From assembly GCA_963703045.1 (NCBI GenBank), contig OY969782.1:2294001-2358000 (forward strand): a stretch of 64,000 nucleotides of DNA. The letters are read 5' to 3'. The notes under the pieces were generated by a model. The model was given only the letters and a program-made list of their open reading frames with translations, searched no databases and was not told the origin of the DNA. A program made the position numbers and the translations under genes. Of the stretch, positions 29,388 to 38,825 are shown piece after piece (the stretch's first letter is position 1; each line of letters begins with the position of its first letter). Source of the DNA: Miltoncostaea sp963703045 (GTDB taxonomy: Bacteria > Actinomycetota > Thermoleophilia > Miltoncostaeales > Miltoncostaeaceae).

Positions 29388-30202
29388 CCGATCGTCCCCG
29401 TGGCCGTCAGCCCGATGACGACCGCACCGAGGACGATCCGATAGGCGACGAACACCGCCGTCGAGTGCCGCGCCAGGTAGCGCAGCAGGAACGCGATCGA
29501 CATGTAGCCGACGACGAAGGCGACCAGGGTCGAGATGGCGAGCGCGCCGAACCCGACGTCGTCCTCGCCCGAGACCAGCTCGTTCAGGCCGAAGAGCCCG
29601 CTCAGCACGATCGCCGGGATCGACAGCAGGAACGAGAAGCGCGCCGCGGCCTCCCGCTCCATCCCGAGGAAGAGCCCGGCCGTGATCGTCGCTCCCGAGC
29701 GCGAGGTGCCCGGCACCAGTGCCAACGCCTGCGCGAGGCCCACCCAGATGGCGTCGGTGCGCGTGACCTCGTCGAGCGACCGGGTCTTGCGGCCGACCAG
29801 CTCGGCCGCCATCAGCACGAGCCCGAGCACGATCAGCACGACGCCGATCAGGTACAGGTTGCGGGCGCCCGTCTCGATCTGGTCGCGGAACGCCAGCCCG
29901 AAGACGCCGATGGGGATCGTCGCCAGCACGATGTACCACCCCATGCGCGCGTCGAGGGTGCCGCGCAGCTCCGGTCGGCGGAGGCTGCCGAGCCAGCCGG
30001 TCGTGATGCGCACCAGGTCGCGCCGGAAGAAGATGACCACCGCCAGCATGGTCCCGAGCTGGATCACGGCCGTGAACAGCGCCCCGGGGTCCTCCCAGCC
30101 GGCGAAGGCGGGGACGATGCGCAGGTGGCCCGTGCTCGAGATCGGCAGGAACTCGGTGAGCCCCTGGACCACTCCCAGCACGATCGCTTCGAACCAAGAC
30201 AC
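29384..30202 (-). CDS. uppP: Undecaprenyl-diphosphatase UppP/BacA
   Basis: This 272-residue integral membrane protein carries GLTEFLPISSTGHL near the N-terminus and VPGTSRSGATI in the second half, the two active-site motifs of BacA-type enzymes. It dephosphorylates undecaprenyl diphosphate to recycle the lipid carrier for peptidoglycan and surface glycans and can confer bacitracin tolerance. Start is GTG. It follows the broken subtilase gene by 40 bases on the same strand. Confidence 0.95.
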   Translation of the reverse strand: MSWFEAIVLGVVQGLTEFLPISSTGHLRIVPAFAGWEDPGALFTAVIQLGTMLAVVIFFRRDLVRITTGWLGSLRRPELRGTLDARMGWYIVLATIPIGVFGLAFRDQIETGARNLYLIGVVLIVLGLVLMAAELVGRKTRSLDEVTRTDAIWVGLAQALALVPGTSRSGATITAGLFLGMEREAAARFSFLLSIPAIVLSGLFGLNELVSGEDDVGFGALAISTLVAFVVGYMSIAFLLRYLARHSTAVFVAYRIVLGAVVIGLTATGTIG

Positions 30203-30242
30203 GGCCGCGGACCCTACGTTGCGGCGGGATGGTCGTGACTAC

Positions 30243-32483
30243 CTATTGGACCTGTACCCGCCGGGTCAGTCGGATGGCCCCGAGGTCGGTGCCCGCCTCG
30301 CGGGCGCGCAGCTCGAGGACGTAGGCGCCGGGCCGCAGCCCGCGGGTGGAGACGACCATGACGAAGCCCCCGTCGCCGGTGCCGCGCGCCGCGCGCCGCA
30401 CCGGGGCTCCGACGCGCGTCGGCGCGAACGAGGCGGCCGGGCCGGCCAGGGCCGCGGACGCCGCCGCGGTGCGCACCGGGCGCAGGGCCGCCCGCAGGCT
30501 GGCGGGCCGCACGAGCCGGCCGCGCGCGTGGATCCGACCGTCGCGGTGCGAGGCCCGCGCGCTGACGCGCAGGGCGCGCACGGCGGTCGCGCCCCGCGGC
30601 CGGAAGGCGCGGACGGCGTAGCTCTGGTTGCCCGCGGCATCGCGCGCGGTGAGCACGATGCGCCGCGCCCGCGACTCGCCGAAGCGCCGCGTCACGCGGG
30701 CGCCGCGCCCCACGTCGCCGTCGCCGAAGCTCCAGCGCAGCGACGACCGGCGAGCGCCGCTGCCCCGGTCGTGGACCCGGGCGCGGAAGACGGCGGAGGT
30801 GCCGCGGCGCGAGAACGCGATCGCCAGGCGCGGCCGGGTGCGGTCGATCAGCACGACGTGCCGGGCCGGCGAGCGGTCGCCCACCCCCGCGGCGTCCACC
30901 GCCTGCGCCTCCACCACGTGCCGGCCCTCGGGGAGGGACGGGGAGAAGGTCGTGATCGCGGCGGGCTCGCTCCAGGGGCCGCCGTCGACCCGGGTCCGCA
31001 CGCTCACGCCGCCGCCCGCGAGCTCGACGGCCGTAGTCGAGCACGCGGCCGTTGGTGACGGCCGCCGGGGTCCGCGTGAAGCGCGTGTCGGGCGCGGGGC
31101 CGAGCGCGCCCTCGATGGCGCGCACGGCGTCGAGGCGTCCGGCGCCGCTCGCCGGATCGACCCCCGGGGCGCCGACATCGACGGCGCCCGCGCGCAGCGC
31201 GTCGGCCACCTGCGTCGGAGAGAGGGCCGGGTTGGCCTGGCGCATGAGCGCGACGACGCCGGCGACGTGCGGGGCGGCCATCGACGTGCCCGAGTACGAC
31301 GCGTATCCCGATCCGACGCTCGAGACGATGCCGACGCCGGGAGCGGCGAGATCGGGCTTCGGCAGAAGGGTGCCGGCCGCCGGTCCCTGGCCGTCGTGGT
31401 CCTGCCACACGATCGGCCCGCGACCCGAGAAGGCGGGGACCACGTCGTCGCGGTCCAGCGCGCCGACGGCGATCGCCTCGGGGTAGCCCGCCGGGCTGCC
31501 GATCGAGCCGGTGCCCGGGCCCGTGTTGCCGGCGGCGAAGACCGGGACGATGCCGAGCTCGAGCCAGCGCCGGATCATCGGCCGGAACCAGGTGTCGTTG
31601 GCGTCGGAGGCGGCCCAGGAGTTGTTGACGACCGCGGGCTGGTCGGCGGTGGCCGGATCGCCGTCCGGGTCGGTCATCCACTGCGCCGCGGCGAGGAGGG
31701 CGCTGCCGGGGCCGACGCCGTCGGCACCCATCGCGCGCGCCACCACGAGGCGCGACTCGGGCGCGACTCCGATGGGCGCGCCGCCCGACGATCCGCCGGC
31801 GATGGTGCCGGCCGTGTGCGTGCCGTGGCCGTTGTCGTCGTACGGGGTCGCCCCGCCGCCGACGAAGTCGCGCCACGCGACGACCTTGCCCGCCAGGTCG
31901 GGGGCGGACGGGTCGACGCCGGTGTCGATGGCGCCCACCCGGATGCCCGCACCGCGCACCCCGAAGGCCTCCCACGCGGCGGGCACCCGGGTGGCGGCGA
32001 GGCCCCAGTCGCCCTCGCCGGCGTCGGGGAAGGGGGCGGAGGCGAGCGGAGCGGCGTCGGCGATGCGCACCGGCGCGTCGAGGTCGACCGCCGCGACGGC
32101 GGGATCGGAGGCGACCGCGCGGATCTCCGCGGGGGTGCCGGTGAAGGCGACGGCGTTGACGAGCCAGAACGAGCGCACCGGTCCGTCCACGTCGTCCACG
32201 ACCGCGGGCTGGCTGGTCTGCGCGGTCCTCCTCAACGCCCGCAGCAGCACGTCGGGCCGTCCCTCGTAGCGCTCGCCGTCGACCTGCTGCTGCAGCGTCG
32301 CGACGACGGCGATCCCGTCCCCGTCGGCCGGCGGCGGCGAGGCGGGCGTCGAGGGCCTGCGGTCGTGTCCGCGAGAGCCGTCGGGGAGAGGGCCGCGACG
32401 ACGACGGCTGCTCCGACTGCGACGAGGGCCCTGGCAACGCGGCGTCCGTGCCGGCCCCTCGGGCTGGTCCTGCCCGAGATCAC
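30243..32483 (-). pseudogene. Secreted subtilisin-like (S8) serine protease, split by two frameshifts
   Basis: Three frames together make one protease. The GTG at 32483 opens a signal peptide (ALVAVGAAVVVAALSPTALA). A missing base near 32353-32357 then shifts to the frame holding the propeptide-like region and the catalytic domain, with AIDTGVD (Asp), NGHGTHTAGT (His), AAGNTGPG (oxyanion Asn) and YSGTSMAAPH (Ser). An extra base near 31030-31036 shifts to a third frame, encoding beta-sandwich modules and an Arg-rich tail. All catalytic residues are intact and there are no in-frame stops apart from the shifts. Errors in the sequence are therefore more likely than true decay. Confidence 0.8.
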
Positions 32484-32591
32484 TCGAATCCACTCCGTTG
32501 GATCGTTCCGTGCAGCCCTCTATTCGGCATCGCGCGGTGGGGCGTCTTGACCGAGGCGGGCCGCGCCCGCCGCTCCCGCACGGCACCTCGC

Positions 32592-32597
32592 TACGAT
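32592..32597 (+). promoter_or_regulatory. Candidate -10 (TACGAT) for the PAS protein
   Basis: TACGAT ends 6 bases before the GTG at 32604, the spacing for a leaderless transcript. No ribosome site is visible. Confidence 0.45.
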
Positions 32598-32603
32598 GGG
32601 CGA

Positions 32604-33063
32604 GTGCCCGTGTTCCTCTGCCCCCGGTGCGCCTTTCGCGAGAGCGGCAGCGAGCGCAACGTGCGCCACCAGCCGCGCGGCTGCTCGCGGTGCGGCTTCG
32701 GCTTCGCCTTCGAGCTGCTCGAGGACTACTACGCCAGCCCGAAGACGGCGCTGATCGTCTGCGACCGCGACCGCCGCATCCTGGTCGCCGGTCACTCCGC
32801 GTTCGCCGTCACGGGCTACGACGAGGGCGAGCTGCTCGGCCACGAGTTCGCCGAGCGTCTCGGGCTGTCTCGGCTTCCCCGACGGCGATCCCGCCGCGCG
32901 CAGCCTCGAGTGGGGCGTGCGGGTGCTCGGCGTCCCGTGCACCTACCGGCTTCGAACGGGTCGTCCGACGACGTCCCGGCGGTGGCCGACTTCTTCCCCG
33001 CCTACGACGACGACGGCGGACTGCTCGTGGCCGATGACGCCGACGGCCTCCGCGACGTCGTAG
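32604..33063 (+). pseudogene. Zinc-ribbon/PAS-domain protein, frameshifted
   Basis: The protein begins VPVFLCPRCAFRES and has a second CSRCG pair, suggesting a small zinc ribbon. A PAS-like domain follows (LLEDYYASPKTALIVCDRD, then VTGYDEGELLGHEFAERLG). Frame changes occur near 32868 (one extra base), near 32958 (one missing base) and near 33033 (one extra base), after which the frame ends at TAG 33061-33063. Reassembled, it would be about 153 residues. A sensory or adaptor role is inferred from PAS only. Confidence 0.6.
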
Positions 33064-33100
33064 GCACGCCCGGGCCGGGGGCGCGACCGGGGGAGCGGAC

Positions 33101-34117
33101 ATGGAGCGGCGACGGCTGGGCGGGACCGACCTCGAGCTGTCGGTGATCGGCCTCGGCACGTGGGTGTTCGGCGGGCGCTGGGGCGGTGCCGACGACGCCG
33201 ACTCGGAGGCCGCCTGCCACGCGGCGCTCGACGCCGGCATCAACTGGATCGACACGGCCGACATCTACGGCCAGGGCCGCGCCGAGCGGATCGTGGGCAG
33301 GGTGGTGCGCGCGCGCGGCGACGACGTCGTCGTGGCCACCAAGGGCGGGGTCGCGTGGGAGGCGGGCCCGGACGGGCTGCGCATCTGGCGCGAGGCCTCG
33401 GCCGACTACCTGCGCATGTCGCTCGAGCGCAGCCTGCGCGCGCTCGGCATGGACGGCCGTCGACCTCTACCAGGTCCACTGGCCGGTCGGCGGCGTGCCC
33501 GCCGAGGAGACGATCGGCGCGCTCGTGCGACCTGCGCGACGAGGGCAAGATCCGCGCGATCGGCGTGTCGAACTACCACCTGCCCGACCTCGAGGCGGCG
33601 GGCGCGGTGGCCCGATCGACTCCTACCAGCCGGGCTACCACCTGATGCGGCGTGACATCGAGCGCGGCGAGCTGCCGTGGTGCGCCGCCAACGGCGTCGG
33701 CGTGATCGCCTACGGCCCGCTCGCCCACGGGCTGCTCACGGGGAAGATGACCACGGACACCACGTTCGCCCCCGACGACTGGCGCGCGACCAGCGAGCTG
33801 TTCGCCGACGACGCCTTCCCCGAGAGGATCCGGGTCGTCGAGGAGCTGCGGGGAGATCGCGCGCGAGGCGGGCCGCCCCGGCGGCGTGGCCGAGCTGGCG
33901 GTGGCGTGGGTGCTGCGCCGGCCCGAGGTGACCTCGGCGATCGTGGGCGCGCGCTCCCGCGAGCAGGCCGTCGCGCAACGCGGCCCTCGCCGGCGCGCCG
34001 CTCTCGGCCGACGAGGACGCCGCGATCGAGGCCGTCCTCGCGCGGCACCCGGCCGCCTCGCGCCCCTACGGGCACGGCGAGCCGCCCGACCCGTCCGCGA
34101 CCGGCCGGGTAAGGTGA
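33101..34117 (+). pseudogene. Aldo/keto reductase, broken by about five single-base indels
   Basis: The start has GGGGGAG before ATG 33101 and continues LGGTDLELSVIGLGTWVFGG. Reassembled across frames it has DTADIYGQGRAE (Asp/Tyr), ATKGGVAW (Lys), VHWPVGG (His), IRAIGVSNY, YGPLAHGLLTGK and AIVGARSREQ, the complete AKR catalytic set and NADPH site, at about 338 residues. Shifts lie near 33465 (+1), 33528 (+1), 33611 (-1), 33850 (+1) and 33975 (-1). The mixture of +1 and -1 shifts with every motif intact points to sequence errors. Confidence 0.75.
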
Positions 34118-34120
34118 CCC

Positions 34121-34607
34121 ATGGCGATCGCCGGACCACGACGACGCAGCTCCGACGCCCGGGTCACCCCGACACCCGCGTTCGGGGCGCCGGCGGTCCG
34201 CGATCGGCCCGCCCGACCCGGAGGGCGCCGGGCGCTCGCTCGCGCGATGCGCTCGAGGCCTCGCGGCGACTGCGCCGGCCGCTGACGCTCGTGGCGATGG
34301 ACGCGCCCGAGGGCAACGACGACGCCGTGCTCGCACGGCGTCGCCGCGATCGTGCGCAGCACGGTGCGCGACACCGACGGCCTGTGGCGGGACGGTCCCG
34401 GTAGCCTGATCCTCGTGCTCGCCGACGCCGACGGACCCGACTGCGAGCCCGCGCTGGCGCGGCTGCGGATGCGGCTGCGGCGCGAGGGCCTCGGCCGGCA
34501 CGCTGATGGGGCGCGCGTCGCCGGCGCCCGGCATCTCGGCGCACGACCTGCTCGCGCTCGCGCGCGGCGACCGCCGACCCGTCGCCCGCCCGCAGCGCCC
34601 CGGGTGA
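34121..34607 (+). pseudogene. GGDEF-like domain protein without a recognisable active site, frameshifted
   Basis: Reassembled across three shifts (near 34247, 34338 and 34498), the protein reads LRRPLTLVAMDAPEGNDDAV, then IVRSTVRDTDGLWRDGPGSLILVLA, then LMGRASPAPGIS and a short tail. The layout resembles the GGDEF fold (LALLDLDxF, then the GG(D/E)EF hairpin, then a Gly-rich end), but the GGDEF residues are replaced by DGPGS, so diguanylate cyclase activity is unlikely. TAAGGT at 34110-34115 precedes the ATG. The identification is tentative. Confidence 0.45.
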
Positions 34608-34614
34608 GGCGCGC

Positions 34615-35515
34615 GTGAGGGTCGCGGTGATCGGCGCGACCGGCCTGATCGGCCGGCGGCTCTGCGCCGCCCTGGTGGCGCGCGGCGACGAGACGCTGGC
34701 CGTCTCGCGCGGCGGCGACGCCGGCATCGCCGGCGCCCGGGACGTCCGGTGGGACCCCGCCGAGGGACCGCCGCCCCCCGAGGTCACCGACGGCGTCGAC
34801 GCGGTGGTCAACCTGGCCGGCGCCCCCATCGGCGGCAGGCGCTGGACCGCCGACCGCAAGCGCGTGGTGCGCGAGAGCCGCACGGTCCCCACGCGGATGA
34901 TCGTCGAGGCGCTCGCGGCCGAGGGCGCCCCCCGGGTGCTGGTCAACGCCAGCGCGGTCGGGTTCTACGGCCCGACCGGCGACCGCGTGGTCGACGAGTC
35001 GTCGCCGGCCGGGTCGGACTTCCTGGCCGACACCTGCGTGGCGTGGGAGCGCGAGGCGGTGCGCGCGCGCGACCACGGCGTGCGCGTCGTGCTGCTGCGC
35101 ACGGGCATCGTGCTGGCCGAAGGACGGCGGCGCGCTGCCCCAGATGGCGCTGCCGGTGAAGCTGTTCGCGGGCGGGCCGATCGGCGGCGGGCGGCAGTGG
35201 ATCCCCTGGATCCACATCGACGACGAGGTCGGGGTGATCCTGCTCGCCCTCGACCGGCCGGAGATCGAGGGCCCGCTCAACGCGACCGCCCCCGAGCCCG
35301 TGCGGCAGCGCGACCTGGTGAAGGCCATCGGCGCCGCGCTCGACCGGCCCGCCATCCTGCCCACGCCGGCCCTGCCGCTGCGGCTGGCGATGGGCGAGAT
35401 GGCGACGCTCGCGCTCGACGGCCAGCGGGCGGTGCCGCGCGCCGCGCTGGCGGCCGGCTTCCCCTTCGCCCACGCGGACGTCGAGGCCGCGATGCGGGAC
35501 GTGCTCTCGGGCTGA
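34615..35515 (+). pseudogene. TIGR01777/DUF1731-family epimerase (SulA/YfcH-like), one frameshift
   Basis: An NAD-dependent epimerase-like SDR: VIGATGLIGRRLCAAL (Rossmann motif), VVNLAGAPIGGRRWT and NASAVGFYGPTGD are TIGR01777 signatures. An extra G near 35123 shifts the frame, and the rest (LFAGGPIGGGRQWIPWIHIDDEV, then LNATAPEPV and a DUF1731 C-terminus) continues to TGA 35513-35515. The expected product is about 299 residues. Members such as E. coli YfcH have no firmly established role and are sometimes called cell division inhibitor SulA-like. Confidence 0.8.
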
Positions 35516-35523
35516 CGGGTCCC

Positions 35524-35793
35524 TCAGCCGGCGTCCTCGCGCGGGAACAGGTTGCCGATCTCGGCCTCGACCTTGAGCCAGCTCTCGCGGATGAACGTCG
35601 TCCCCACCGAGTAGCGCGCGCCCGGCAGCGCCCGCGCCATGCGCAGGTCGTCCTCGCCCGGTCGCTCCTCGAGCCGCTCGACGAGCGCCTTGTACTCCTC
35701 GACCATCCCCGCCATCTGCAGGTGCGCGCCCTGGATCTGATCGAGCAGCTGGTAGAGCCGGCCGAACGGGTCGCCGGACGGGTTCGTGCCCAT
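35524..35793 (-). CDS. Small helical protein of unknown function
   Basis: This 89-residue protein (start MGTNPSGD) is an intact reading frame inside the stretch where neighbours are frameshifted. It is predicted mainly helical (LYQLLDQIQGAHLQMAGMVEE, split by turns) and then has RYSVGTTFIRESWLKVEAEIG. No family is recognised. It is divergent from the tRNA gene, and TAGCAT on its strand (35826-35831) may be the -10. Confidence 0.6.
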   Translation of the reverse strand: MGTNPSGDPFGRLYQLLDQIQGAHLQMAGMVEEYKALVERLEERPGEDDLRMARALPGARYSVGTTFIRESWLKVEAEIGNLFPREDAG

Positions 35794-35849
35794 GGGTGCC
35801 TCGCGGTCGGGGACGCGGCGCGGCGATGCTACCGTGTGGCCCGTTCCCC

Positions 35850-35922
35850 GGGGGATTAGCTCAGCTGGGAGAGCGCCGCCTTTGCAAGGCGGAGGTCGTC
35901 GGTTCGATCCCGTCATCCTCCA
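35850..35922 (+). tRNA. tRNA-Ala (anticodon TGC)
   Basis: The cloverleaf is 73 nt: acceptor GGGGGAT pairs with ATCCTCC and includes G3:U70, the alanine identity pair. The D arm is GCTC/GAGC, the anticodon stem CCGCC/GGCGG with loop TTTGCAA, and the T arm GTCGG-TTCGATC-CCGTC. The T stem has one U-U mismatch at position 50/64. CCA is not encoded. The mismatch lies in the indel-rich part of the window and may be a sequence error. Confidence 0.93.
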
Positions 35923-36015
35923 CTCGTTCGAGAGCCCCGGATGGCCCGTCGGGACGTGGCGCCCGGGAGCGATGGAGGTCCGGCGGGAAGGGGCGGGTCG
36001 GCCCGGGCCGCACGA

Positions 36016-36050
36016 GGGGCCCCCGCCGCGTGCCCGTCGGCGGGGACCCC
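36016..36050 (+). terminator. Long GC hairpin downstream of tRNA-Ala
   Basis: GGGG-C-CCCCGCCG (36016-36028) pairs with CGGCGGGG-A-CCCC (36038-36050), 12 pairs with one C/A mismatch and a 9-base loop. It is the strongest structure in the 349-bp gene-free stretch 35923-36271. A second, smaller hairpin lies at 36058-36084 (GCCGATCGG/CCGATCGGC). I see no gene in that stretch. Confidence 0.4.
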
Positions 36051-36271
36051 TGGGGCTGCCGATCGGCATCGTCGCCCGATCGGCGGTCTGGTGAGGAGCT
36101 CGTCCTCTGTCCCAGAGGCTACGGAGGGCGGTGCGCGGCCTCGCCGGGGCGCCCCCGGAACCGGGCTGCGGGTTGGCCGCATCGCCGATCCCCGAGGTCC
36201 CGCATGACGCCGCCGGGCCCGTCGGCCACCGTGGAGCGGTCGTTCGATCGCGGCGTGAGAGAGAGGGTGAC

Positions 36272-37175
36272 GTGGACACACCATCGATGGCCTCCGCCCC
36301 CGGACGCGGGCTCATCCACGCGGGCGGCTTCGCGCGCGTGGTGTGCGGGGTGGACGGTACGCGCGAGGGCTTCGAGGCCGCGCGCCAGGCCGCCCGGCTG
36401 ACGTCCGCCGAGGGCCGCCTGCGTCTGGTCGCGGTCGTCGAGCTGTTCGCCGCCCTGTCGGGGCGCTGGGGAGCCGAGCCCGCGCGGTGGCGCTCGGAGC
36501 TCGCCCTCGACCGCTCGGCCGAGGAGCTCGTGGCCGAGCTCGGCGAGCGGGCCCGCGAGTCGCTCGCCGAGGCCGGCGCGCAGCTGCGGCTGCCGGCCGA
36601 CATCGCGACGAGCGTGGTCGAGGGGGCCGCGCACGAGGGGCTGCTCGAGGCGGCGCGCGAGCACGAGGCGACGCTCATCGCCATCGGCACGCACGGCGGC
36701 GGCCGCCTCGCGGGCGCCGCGCTCGCCGAGACGACCGCGATGGTCGTGCACGAGGCCCGGGCGTCCGTGCTGATCGCCCGCCCCAGCTTCGACCCCGAGC
36801 GCTTCCCGGCGACGATCGTCGTCGGCATCGACGGGTCCACGCACTCCCAGGCGGCGCTCGACGTGGCGGTCTCGCTGCGCCGGCGGGCGGAGGGCCGGCT
36901 GATCGTCGTCGTCGCCGAGCCCGCTCCCCCGACCACCCTCCTGGCGCTCGACGACCTGGGCGTTCCGCACGAGCTCGTCACGTTCGACGCGGCGCCCGGT
37001 CGATGCCCTGGTCACGGCGGCCCGCACGGCCGACCTGCTCGTCATCGGCTCGCGAGGCCTCCACGGTCGCCGGGCCCTCGGGAGCGTCAGCGAGCGCGCC
37101 GCCTTCGGGGCCGCGTCGTCGGTGCTGGTCGTGCGCGAGCCCGTCGACACCGGGGGTCCGCTCCCCGGGTCGTGA
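36272..37175 (+). pseudogene. Two-domain universal stress protein, one frameshift
   Basis: A tandem UspA protein of about 300 residues. The first domain runs from RVVCGVDGTREGFEAA to GTHGGGRLAGAALAETT and SVLIARP. The second starts TIVVGIDGSTHSQAAL. An extra base near 36998-37002 shifts the frame, after which ADLLVIGSRGLHGRRALGSVSE and SVLVVREP complete the ATP-binding loop, ending at TGA 37173-37175. The GTG at 36272 has GAGAGGG upstream; ATG 36287 is an alternative. Tandem USPs are typical of actinobacterial hypoxia/dormancy regulons. Confidence 0.8.
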
Positions 37176-37217
37176 GCGCGTGCCGGTGCCGCCCGCTCCC
37201 GCGCCGCCGGGCGCCGC

Positions 37218-37679
37218 TCAGGAGCGGGCCGGCACCCGCCGCACGACGAGCACCGGACACGGAGCGTGCTCGACCAGGTAGCGGGTGACCTCGCTCAGCA
37301 CCGCCATGGGCGCGCCGCCCCCGTGGGCCGCCGACACCAGCAGGTCGACCCCGGCCCGCTCGGCCCACTCGCAGAGCTCGGGACCGGGCAGGCCCTCGAG
37401 CGGGACCGTCACCGCACCGGGGACGCCCTCGGCCTCGTCCGGCGGACGCACGGCGGCGCCCGGCGGGGCGATCACCCGCGGCACGGGGTCGCCCTCGATC
37501 GACGCCGCCGCGACGGCCCGGGCGCTCACGTGCACGACACTGAGGCGGCCCGCCTCGGGACTCCAGAGGGCCCGGGCGTGCGCGAGCGCCGCGCCCGACT
37601 CGGGCGAACCGTCGACGCAGCAGGCCACGTGGCGGTACAGCGCCCCGGTCACGTCCCCGTCCGCCTCTCGGATGGCCAT
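37218..37679 (-). CDS. Universal stress protein (single domain)
   Basis: This 153-residue UspA-fold protein starts MAIREADGD and has the vicinal-cysteine motif HVACCVDGSPES, where the Asp sits at the nucleotide-binding position. The C-terminal LLVSAAHGGGAPMAVLSEV and PCPVLVVRR are the usual end, but the G-x2-G-x9-G(S/T) loop is not canonical. It resembles the USPs at 37851 and 38336. It is convergent with the tandem USP and divergent from the next one. Confidence 0.85.
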   Translation of the reverse strand: MAIREADGDVTGALYRHVACCVDGSPESGAALAHARALWSPEAGRLSVVHVSARAVAAASIEGDPVPRVIAPPGAAVRPPDEAEGVPGAVTVPLEGLPGPELCEWAERAGVDLLVSAAHGGGAPMAVLSEVTRYLVEHAPCPVLVVRRVPARS

Positions 37680-37850
37680 GCATCCACGGTACGGCGGCGC
37701 GCGCCGCGAACCAGCCGGGCCGGCCCCCCCGCGCGCTGCGGCTAATCCGTACCCGGCACGCCGCGCAGCGCGGATGTGACGCGACCGGTGCGGCGGGACG
37801 ATGGGCGTGTGCGGCGGCGTCGGGTCGCCGACCGACGAGGGAGGTCCACG

Positions 37851-38339
37851 ATGCGACGCCCGTACACCGGGATCGCCTGCTGCATCGACCGCGACGACAT
37901 GGCCGAGGTGGTGCTCGCCGAGGGCACGCGCCTCGCGGACGGGGACGCCACGTCGCTGCGGATCGTCCACGTCATCGCGCCCCCACGGGCCTTCGTCGCC
38001 GGGGCCCTGGAGTACGCCGCGCCGGTGTGGGAGGTGCGGTCGGACGTGCAGGCGTGGCTCGAGGGGGTCGCCCGCGGGATCCCGGGTTCCGTCCCCGTGC
38101 TGCTCGAGGGCGCCTCCCCGGCGCGGCAGGTGGTCGCGTGGGCGCCGTCCGAGCGGATCGAGCTCATCGTGGCGTCGGCCAACCGCGGCATGCTCGAGCG
38201 CGCGATCCTCGGCGGCTTCGCCTCGCACCTGGCGTACCACGCCCCCTGCGCGGTGCTGCTGGTGCATCCGCCCGACAGCGGCGGCGCCCCGCGGGCGGGC
38301 GCCGATGAGGGCGCCCGCGCCGCCGGCGGCTCCCGCTAG
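37851..38339 (+). CDS. Universal stress protein (single domain)
   Basis: This 162-residue USP starts at ATG 37851 with GAGGGAGG before it. GIACCIDRDDMAEVV repeats the paired-cysteine motif of its neighbours. LIVASANRGMLERAILGGFASHL is a nearly complete ATP-binding loop, and PCAVLLVHP ends the fold. Its stop overlaps the stop of the convergent USP by four bases. A stress-responsive nucleotide-binding role is expected from the family. Confidence 0.85.
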   Translation: MRRPYTGIACCIDRDDMAEVVLAEGTRLADGDATSLRIVHVIAPPRAFVAGALEYAAPVWEVRSDVQAWLEGVARGIPGSVPVLLEGASPARQVVAWAPSERIELIVASANRGMLERAILGGFASHLAYHAPCAVLLVHPPDSGGAPRAGADEGARAAGGSR

Positions 38340-38815
38340 GTCCGCACGGCGTCCCCGGCCGCCGCCGAGGCGGCGGCCGGGGGGCCCGGCCCGGTGGCGC
38401 CGCGCACCACCAGCACCGGGCAGGGGGCGTTCTCGACCAGGTGGTGCACGAAGCCCCCGGGCGCGAGGCCGGGCAGGCGTCCGGAGCCGGCGCCGACGAC
38501 GATCAGGTTGACGTCCGCGCCCGCGGCCCACTCGCAGGTGGCGGGCCCGCGCATCCCCCGGACGAAGACCGGCTCGGCGCCCGGGAACTCGGCGGCACGC
38601 CGGCGCAGCCAGTCGCGCGCGCTCGCCTCGGGGTCGTCGCGGCGGAACACGGGGGCGTCGTGCACCTGTTCGACGACGACGGAGTACGGCGCCCCGTGCA
38701 CCAGGCTCAGCCGGCCGGGCACGCCCCGCCGCAGCGCCAGAGCGGTCTCGAGGGCCGCGGGCGCCGACCCCTCCGGGTCGATGCAGCACGCGATGTGGGC
38801 GTATGCGTGCGTCAT
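38336..38815 (-). CDS. Universal stress protein (single domain)
   Basis: This 159-residue USP starts at ATG 38815 with GAGGAGGAG upstream. HIACCIDPEGSAPA carries the same CC pair as its neighbours, and LIVVGAGSGRLPGLAPGGFVHHL corresponds to the ATP loop with a modified spacing. It is the last gene of a co-directional run that begins with ackA at 47443. The 108-bp gap before it contains an 18-bp palindrome and a hairpin. Confidence 0.85.
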   Translation of the reverse strand: MTHAYAHIACCIDPEGSAPAALETALALRRGVPGRLSLVHGAPYSVVVEQVHDAPVFRRDDPEASARDWLRRRAAEFPGAEPVFVRGMRGPATCEWAAGADVNLIVVGAGSGRLPGLAPGGFVHHLVENAPCPVLVVRGATGPGPPAAASAAAGDAVRT

Positions 38816-38825
38816 GGCTCCTCCT

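Noticed and set aside
31030..31036. Programmed frameshifting as an explanation for the split subtilase
   Set aside because: There is no slippery heptamer or downstream pseudoknot pattern, and five neighbouring genes show similar shifts of both signs.
36058..36084. Hairpin GCCGATCGG/CCGATCGGC as a small RNA
   Set aside because: A 9-bp stem is not rare at this GC content, and no promoter or terminator pairing supports an RNA gene.
37680..37850. A search for a DosR box (GGGACT-type palindrome) upstream of the USP genes
   Set aside because: Only loose GGGAC fragments were found. No site has both half-sites at the right spacing, so I do not call a DosR box.
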